Origin: an uncultured Saprospiraceae bacterium
Lineage (GTDB): Bacteria; Bacteroidota; Bacteroidia; Chitinophagales; Saprospiraceae
Assembly (NCBI GenBank): GCA_937894165.1
Contig: CALCSX010000010.1
Span: forward strand, 1 to 11,954
Length of the DNA: 11,954 nt
Direction: 5' to 3'
Each line of letters begins with the position of its first letter. Positions within the stretch are counted from its first letter, which is position 1. The notes under the pieces are model-generated. The model did not search any database, was not told where the DNA came from, and worked only from the letters and a program-made list of their open reading frames with translations. Of this stretch, positions 8,203-11,954 are shown in pieces. The translations under genes were made by a program, and so were the position numbers.

Positions 8203-10275
8203 TTATCTCTGTGAGTGTAATAAACTCATGTTCACATTTTCACTATTCACCATATACCAATCCGGAGAAAGTACTCCGCCTGATTGAACCCACTCTGCAA
8301 AGTTCAAATAAACTTGCGTTATATCATTACCTTCAGCAGGATAAGAGAATTTCTGAGGGATATAAATACCCCAACAAAGATTGGACTTTGATAAGTATAA
8401 ATTTCCTGTGCTTAGATCAGTGTTATCCTCCATTGTTTGGAAAATTGACTCATCTACTAAATGAGTTGGCACTTTTCCAGCAATATGAATTTCATGTCCT
8501 CTACCAGCACCTGCTTCATTTCTCCAAATAAATGGATTATAAACTCCCAATCCTACTTCATTTAATGGCTGAGGATTAGTTAAGGTAATGGCAACATTAA
8601 ATATTACGGGATCTAAAAGGGTTTCATTTTCGACAGTATTAAATACTCCCATATGATCTTTTGCATTGTCAAATACTCTTATGACGGCAAATGAACCTGA
8701 ACCTTCCAATTCTCCATTAGTAACTTCAGCTACATTACTTCTTAATATAGGTAGTTGAACTGCAAATCCTGAAGACAAACCTCCACCTCTGGCGATTAAT
8801 TCATAGGTTGCATTAATTTGAACAACTCTGTTATCACTATCTAATATTAGATTATATCTGAAATCAATAACAATATCATTCATGTCGAAATCACCTAATC
8901 CCGGCCACAAATCTTCATATACTAGTGAGTGAACTTCATCTTCACCCGGGAAGAAAACAGAGAATGCTCCTCTTGGATCTAAAGGAAAATCATCTAAATC
9001 ATCAGGAATGTTATCATCATCTTCATCATCTTCAGGTAATTCACCATTACCTTCAGGATTACATGAAGTTATTGGTACATATAGATCACAAGAAAGAGTC
9101 ACACTCGGATCAATTGTACCCCACATATTTTCAATGCCATTTTCATCACAAAAGTCCAAAACTCCTTTTAATGCACCATCACTATTTAAGATAGTATTTT
9201 GAATAACTTTAACAAGTGAAGTTGATCCATAACCTTGAATAGTTTGATTCATAGTTAAGTTTTGTGCCACCAACATTGCACCATCATGCATTTGTACTGT
9301 AACTCCGGTACCGCTAACAGTTAAATTGTTATTATATTTAAGATAACCATGATTATGAATTTTACCATATATATCAGATGATGCAGCAACTGTAATTTCA
9401 CAATTATTTACTAAAATACCATTCGTATTTACGACCAAATTACTAGCAATATTAATACTTCCATTATTGGTAGAGGTATTCTCAGTTATTGTCAATTGAT
9501 TTGTTGTGACATCTCCATGATTTATTAATATACCACCATTTCCTTGAAAAGTAGCATTATTATTAAAAGTAAGAGTTCCAAAGTTTTCTAATTCACCTGC
9601 AATGGTAGCAGCTGAGGTAAACGTAGCAGAACCTGTTGATGTAACGATTAATGTAGAATTTGAATTCCACATACTTAAAGAGGTAATAGTAACATTAGCA
9701 CAAATACGTAATGTAACGTTCCCATTCAATGTTATTGAACCGGTAAAAGGTTCCGTCATACAATAAACCTTGTTCCCTGATAAATTAAGATTACCACCGG
9801 GAGGTAAGGGATCTGTACATCCAACAACGCAATCCGGAGAGGTGCTTCTTTGCTCAATTTTCTGACTGCTGTTTTCACCTAATTCCATTTGAAGGTCGTT
9901 GCTGGTAAGAACTACTTTTTTAACAAAAGATTCTCCACTAGGAGCCTTCTTCTCAATAAAAAGTTCCTTAACGAGAACAGATTTGTCAATACGACCTACA
10001 AATGGTCTGTTAACTGTACCACCACCTATTGCTAGAACCTTTCCACCTTGAGTAGGATCCGCATCATAAATAGTTATTCTGTGACCTACGGCGCCGAAAC
10101 GCTGGTCTGTAACTTTAATTGTAAAAGTAAGATCCTTCGAGTTTTCAAATTTGAAACCATTAGGGACTACCATTTCAGTGGCTTTGTCTACATCCTTTAT
10201 TGGATCCTTCTCGTCTTTCTTACAAGAAGCTAAAGTTGCCAAAATTAAAATAGAAATAAAAATTAAATTTTTCAT
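8203..10275 (-). CDS. LruC-domain surface lipoprotein with beta-solenoid repeats
   Basis: A 690-residue lipoprotein. The signal peptide ends in the lipobox LASC, with C18 lipidated. The next residues, K-K-D-E, fit the C-x-K-(D/E)2 lipoprotein export signal described in Bacteroidota, so the protein is predicted on the outer face of the outer membrane. After an N-terminal beta domain (about 35-135), residues about 160-375 repeat a short pattern, N-x-G then alternating hydrophobics and an N-rich turn, at G233, G254, G272, C292, G310 and G332. Spacing is 18-22 residues, which looks like a beta-solenoid. An acidic, probably calcium-binding stretch (415-433) leads into the LruC domain (about 438-690), with 'YEDLWPGLGDFDMND' at 453-467. 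LruC proteins are known from Bacteroides and Leptospira, but their role is not established. The start is the ATG at 10275. A TTG at 10302 would add nine residues before the signal peptide. Confidence 0.87.
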   Translation of the reverse strand: MKNLIFISILILATLASCKKDEKDPIKDVDKATEMVVPNGFKFENSKDLTFTIKVTDQRFGAVGHRITIYDADPTQGGKVLAIGGGTVNRPFVGRIDKSVLVKELFIEKKAPSGESFVKKVVLTSNDLQMELGENSSQKIEQRSTSPDCVVGCTDPLPPGGNLNLSGNKVYCMTEPFTGSITLNGNVTLRICANVTITSLSMWNSNSTLIVTSTGSATFTSAATIAGELENFGTLTFNNNATFQGNGGILINHGDVTTNQLTITENTSTNNGSINIASNLVVNTNGILVNNCEITVAASSDIYGKIHNHGYLKYNNNLTVSGTGVTVQMHDGAMLVAQNLTMNQTIQGYGSTSLVKVIQNTILNSDGALKGVLDFCDENGIENMWGTIDPSVTLSCDLYVPITSCNPEGNGELPEDDEDDDNIPDDLDDFPLDPRGAFSVFFPGEDEVHSLVYEDLWPGLGDFDMNDIVIDFRYNLILDSDNRVVQINATYELIARGGGLSSGFAVQLPILRSNVAEVTNGELEGSGSFAVIRVFDNAKDHMGVFNTVENETLLDPVIFNVAITLTNPQPLNEVGLGVYNPFIWRNEAGAGRGHEIHIAGKVPTHLVDESIFQTMEDNTDLSTGNLYLSKSNLCWGIYIPQKFSYPAEGNDITQVYLNFAEWVQSGGVLSPDWYMVNSENVNMSLLHSQR
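9013..9033 (-). repeat. GAT/GAA trinucleotide tract inside the LruC gene
   Basis: Seven consecutive trinucleotides (ATC x3, TTC, ATC x2, TTC on the plus strand) encode E-D-D-E-D-D-D at residues 415-421. They form the front of the acidic linker before the LruC domain. Units are in frame, so slippage would change the length of the acidic run without breaking the gene. Confidence 0.6.
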
Positions 10276-10328
10276 ACTGCTGTTTGATGTCGCTTTACAC
10301 AACTTCTAAGGATTTAAAATGATTTGAA

Positions 10329-10357
10329 TTTCGTCAGAACTGCTGACATTAACGAAA
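10329..10357 (-). other. Hairpin in the presumed 5' leader of the LruC gene
   Basis: An outer pairing TTTCGT (10329-10334) with ACGAAA (10352-10357) encloses CAG/CTG. An alternative is GTCAG (10333-10337) with CTGAC (10343-10347). It lies 54-82 bases before the ATG at 10275, inside the leader predicted from the 10450 promoter. It could be an RNA structure or an operator. Confidence 0.35.
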
Positions 10358-10449
10358 AAGTCTTGATAAAGGATGACTCGTGTGAAGTTTTTTGTACTTG
10401 CATATGAAGAATGCATTTACTTGTTGTCTTGTTAGGACATTTCCCTACA

Positions 10450-10457
10450 CAAAGGTA
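10450..10457 (-). promoter_or_regulatory. Bacteroidota -7 promoter element of the LruC gene
   Basis: Read on the minus strand this is TACCTTTG, an exact TAnnTTTG match and the only one upstream of this gene. No TTG is present at the usual distance; the sequence there is TTC. Transcription would start near 10443, leaving a leader of about 170 bases before the ATG at 10275. Confidence 0.5.
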
Positions 10458-10581
10458 ATATTATTTGTGATATGGAATGTTTTTTTTGAATATTTTTTTG
10501 ACTTTATTTTAAGATTCACCGAGAAGATATCTATAAAGATAAAAGGTTGATTTAATCGATTATCCTACCCACCATTGCCAC

Positions 10582-10623
10582 TTATCATTTTTAAAACCAC
10601 CTACACTTAAAAGTGAATGATAA
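10582..10623. promoter_or_regulatory. Nested inverted repeat upstream of the beta-helix lipoprotein gene
   Basis: TTATCATT (10582-10589) pairs with AATGATAA (10616-10623). Directly inside the right arm, CACTT (10604-10608) and AAGTG (10611-10615) form a second inverted repeat. The right arms abut and the left arms are separated by 14 bases. It ends 95 bases before the ATG at 10719. There is no T-run after it on the plus strand, so it looks more like an operator or leader structure than a terminator. Confidence 0.35.
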
Positions 10624-10718
10624 CTTAATTAAGGCTTAACATTCTGTTCATATATGGTCCTTTTCTTTGCAGTATTAATTGAAAAAATAAACTATAACCT
10701 TTAACCAAAATTGATTTT

Positions 10719-11951
10719 ATGAAAAAGCTAATAATTATGCTACCACTTTTTGCTTTCCTTTTCTTAACCTCTTGTGAGAAAGAAGATGATTGTGATTTAG
10801 TGTGTGAAGAAGGTGAAATACTTACTAATGATTGTGAATGTGTAGATTCAGGAGATGATAAAGTTATAGACAGAAACATCACAGAAGATGAAACTTGGTA
10901 CAGTGACAATATTTACGTTCTAGCTGGTAGAGTGACTGTGCTTCCGGGAGTAACACTTACAATCGAAGCTGGAACAATAATTAAAGGTCAGGCAGGAACA
11001 GGTGCTAATGCAACAGCTCTATTAGTTGCAAGAGGAGCTAATTTGATGGCAGAAGGAACAGCAACTGCACCGATTATTTTTACTTCTGTAGCGGATGAAA
11101 TTACTAATGCTGATATTGCCGCAGGTAATTTCTCAAGTCCAAACTTAGATCCTGATGTTAACGGACTTTGGGGAGGCGTTCTTATCTTAGGAAATGCTAG
11201 AATCTCAGCTTCAAACGATAATGGAGATGTTAGTGAAGTACAAATCGAAGGAATTCCAACAAGTGATCCTAACGGACTATATGGAGGAAATGATGATGCA
11301 GACAATTCAGGTGTTATCAAATACATTTCTATCCGTCATGGTGGTGCTAATATTGGGTCAGGAAATGAAATCAATGGCTTGACTTTAGGCGGTGTTGGAA
11401 CGGGAACTGTGATCGAAAATGTGGAAATAGTAGCTAATCAAGACGATGGAGTTGAGTGGTTTGGTGGTACTGTAGATGTTAAGAATGTAGTGGTTTGGAA
11501 TACAGGTGATGATGCTATAGATTCTGACCAATCATGGGCCGGTACACTTGATAATTTCGTAATTATCGCTCCCGGTGACCATTGTTTTGAATTAGATGGA
11601 CCAGAAGGTACATATGCAGCAGGTCATACTATTAGAAATGGTTCAATTAGAGCATCTGTAGGTGATAGAGTATCAGCTGATTTGATAAATGTAGATGAGA
11701 ATTCAATTGTAAACCTAACGAATTTGTTTTTCACAGAAATTGCAGAGAGTCAAAAAATTAATAGAGTGACTGCACCAGATGTGATTTTTACAGGAATACA
11801 GTTCGATGTAGCTGAAGCGGATTTAGCTAGCCATGTTAATGGACCTATACCGTCAGGTGTTACTGCTGTGAGTTCTGCTACAGTTGGAGCGGATCTTTCA
11901 GTATTTAATTGGACTTGGGCTTCTCAAGGTGGTGCATTCGAAGGATTGTAG
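10719..11951 (+). CDS. Surface lipoprotein with right-handed beta-helix domain
   Basis: A complete 410-residue lipoprotein. The signal peptide ends in the lipobox LTSC with C19 lipidated. It is followed by E-K-E-D, which fits the C-x-K-(D/E)2 surface-export signal, so outer-face display is predicted. A small cysteine cluster follows (C25, C29, C39, C41), spaced like a reduced EGF-like or disulphide module. From about residue 48 the chain is a parallel beta-helix: 'GVTLTIEAGTIIKGQ', 'NGLWGGVLILGNARI', 'IKYISIRHGG' (about 202-209) and further coils. Acidic motifs recur at D242-E246, D264-D268 and D287-E291, one per coil of 22-23 residues. Related Bacteroidota proteins have sometimes been named 'multidrug transporter' in databases, but no transmembrane segment besides the signal peptide is present, so I reject that. 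The function is unknown; glycan binding is one possibility. The gene ends in TAG TAG. Its promoter is not identified. Confidence 0.85.
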   Translation: MKKLIIMLPLFAFLFLTSCEKEDDCDLVCEEGEILTNDCECVDSGDDKVIDRNITEDETWYSDNIYVLAGRVTVLPGVTLTIEAGTIIKGQAGTGANATALLVARGANLMAEGTATAPIIFTSVADEITNADIAAGNFSSPNLDPDVNGLWGGVLILGNARISASNDNGDVSEVQIEGIPTSDPNGLYGGNDDADNSGVIKYISIRHGGANIGSGNEINGLTLGGVGTGTVIENVEIVANQDDGVEWFGGTVDVKNVVVWNTGDDAIDSDQSWAGTLDNFVIIAPGDHCFELDGPEGTYAAGHTIRNGSIRASVGDRVSADLINVDENSIVNLTNLFFTEIAESQKINRVTAPDVIFTGIQFDVAEADLASHVNGPIPSGVTAVSSATVGADLSVFNWTWASQGGAFEGL

Positions 11952-11954
11952 TAG

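Larger units (their letters stand above)
10276..10718. other. 443-bp divergent intergenic region between two lipoprotein genes
   Basis: No gene is visible on either strand. The region must hold the promoters of both divergent lipoprotein genes. It contains a minus-strand TAnnTTTG match (10450-10457), a hairpin in the presumed LruC leader (10329-10357), a small inverted repeat TGCAT/ATGCA (10399-10403 and 10411-10415), a T-rich tract (about 10480-10510) and a nested inverted repeat (10582-10623). No plus-strand TAnnTTTG match was found, so the promoter of the right-hand gene is not identified. It is the longest non-coding stretch in the window. Confidence 0.7.

Noticed and set aside
8925..9202. 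Overlapping plus-strand open frames opposite the LruC gene
   Set aside because: Their His- and Ser-rich products are the complement of the GAT/GAA acidic tract and neighbouring sequence, which is typical of antisense shadow frames.
10625..11326. Minus-strand open frames opposite the beta-helix lipoprotein gene
   Set aside because: The plus-strand frame has a signal peptide, lipobox and regular repeats. The minus frames have none of these.
1..11954. Mobile element, defence system, CRISPR array or RNA gene
   Set aside because: I saw no transposase, integrase, nuclease-defence gene, regularly spaced direct repeats or tRNA-like cloverleaf on either strand. The window reads as housekeeping and cell-surface genes.

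Overview
The window looks like ordinary chromosome from a member of the Bacteroidota. Four things point there. The DNA is AT-rich and most genes lack a clear Shine-Dalgarno site. Several promoters match the Bacteroidota -7 element TAnnTTTG. A secreted dehydrogenase ends in a type IX secretion (T9SS) sorting domain. Two lipoproteins carry the C-x-K-(D/E)2 surface-export signature after the lipid-anchored cysteine. I cannot place it below phylum. I found no tRNA, rRNA, CRISPR array, transposase or phage gene.

Left part (1-6023, all + strand): an uncharacterised two-helix membrane protein with soluble flanking domains, possibly cut at its N-terminus; a probable two-gene unit of a secreted YceI-family protein and a DinB-family metal-binding four-helix protein; an LpxH-like metallophosphatase with its own -7 box; and full-length DNA polymerase I (polA). 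PolA keeps the catalytic residues of all three activities and is preceded by the best promoter match in the window. A symmetric hairpin closes the convergent junction with the next gene.

Right part (6024-11954): this half encodes cell-surface or secreted proteins. A PQQ-type sugar dehydrogenase with a T9SS sorting domain and an LruC-domain lipoprotein lie in tandem on the minus strand. Each has hairpins near its ends. A 443-bp divergent intergenic region then separates the LruC gene from a + strand beta-helix lipoprotein gene that ends at the window edge in tandem stop codons. Both lipoproteins have solenoid-like repeats and the same surface-export signature, so they may be displayed together on the outer face.

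No clear new multi-gene system is visible. The most interesting points are the divergent pair of predicted surface solenoid lipoproteins with a structured regulatory region, the periodic acidic ladder in the beta-helix protein, and the LpxH-like enzyme with GNHDD where classical LpxH has GNRDF.
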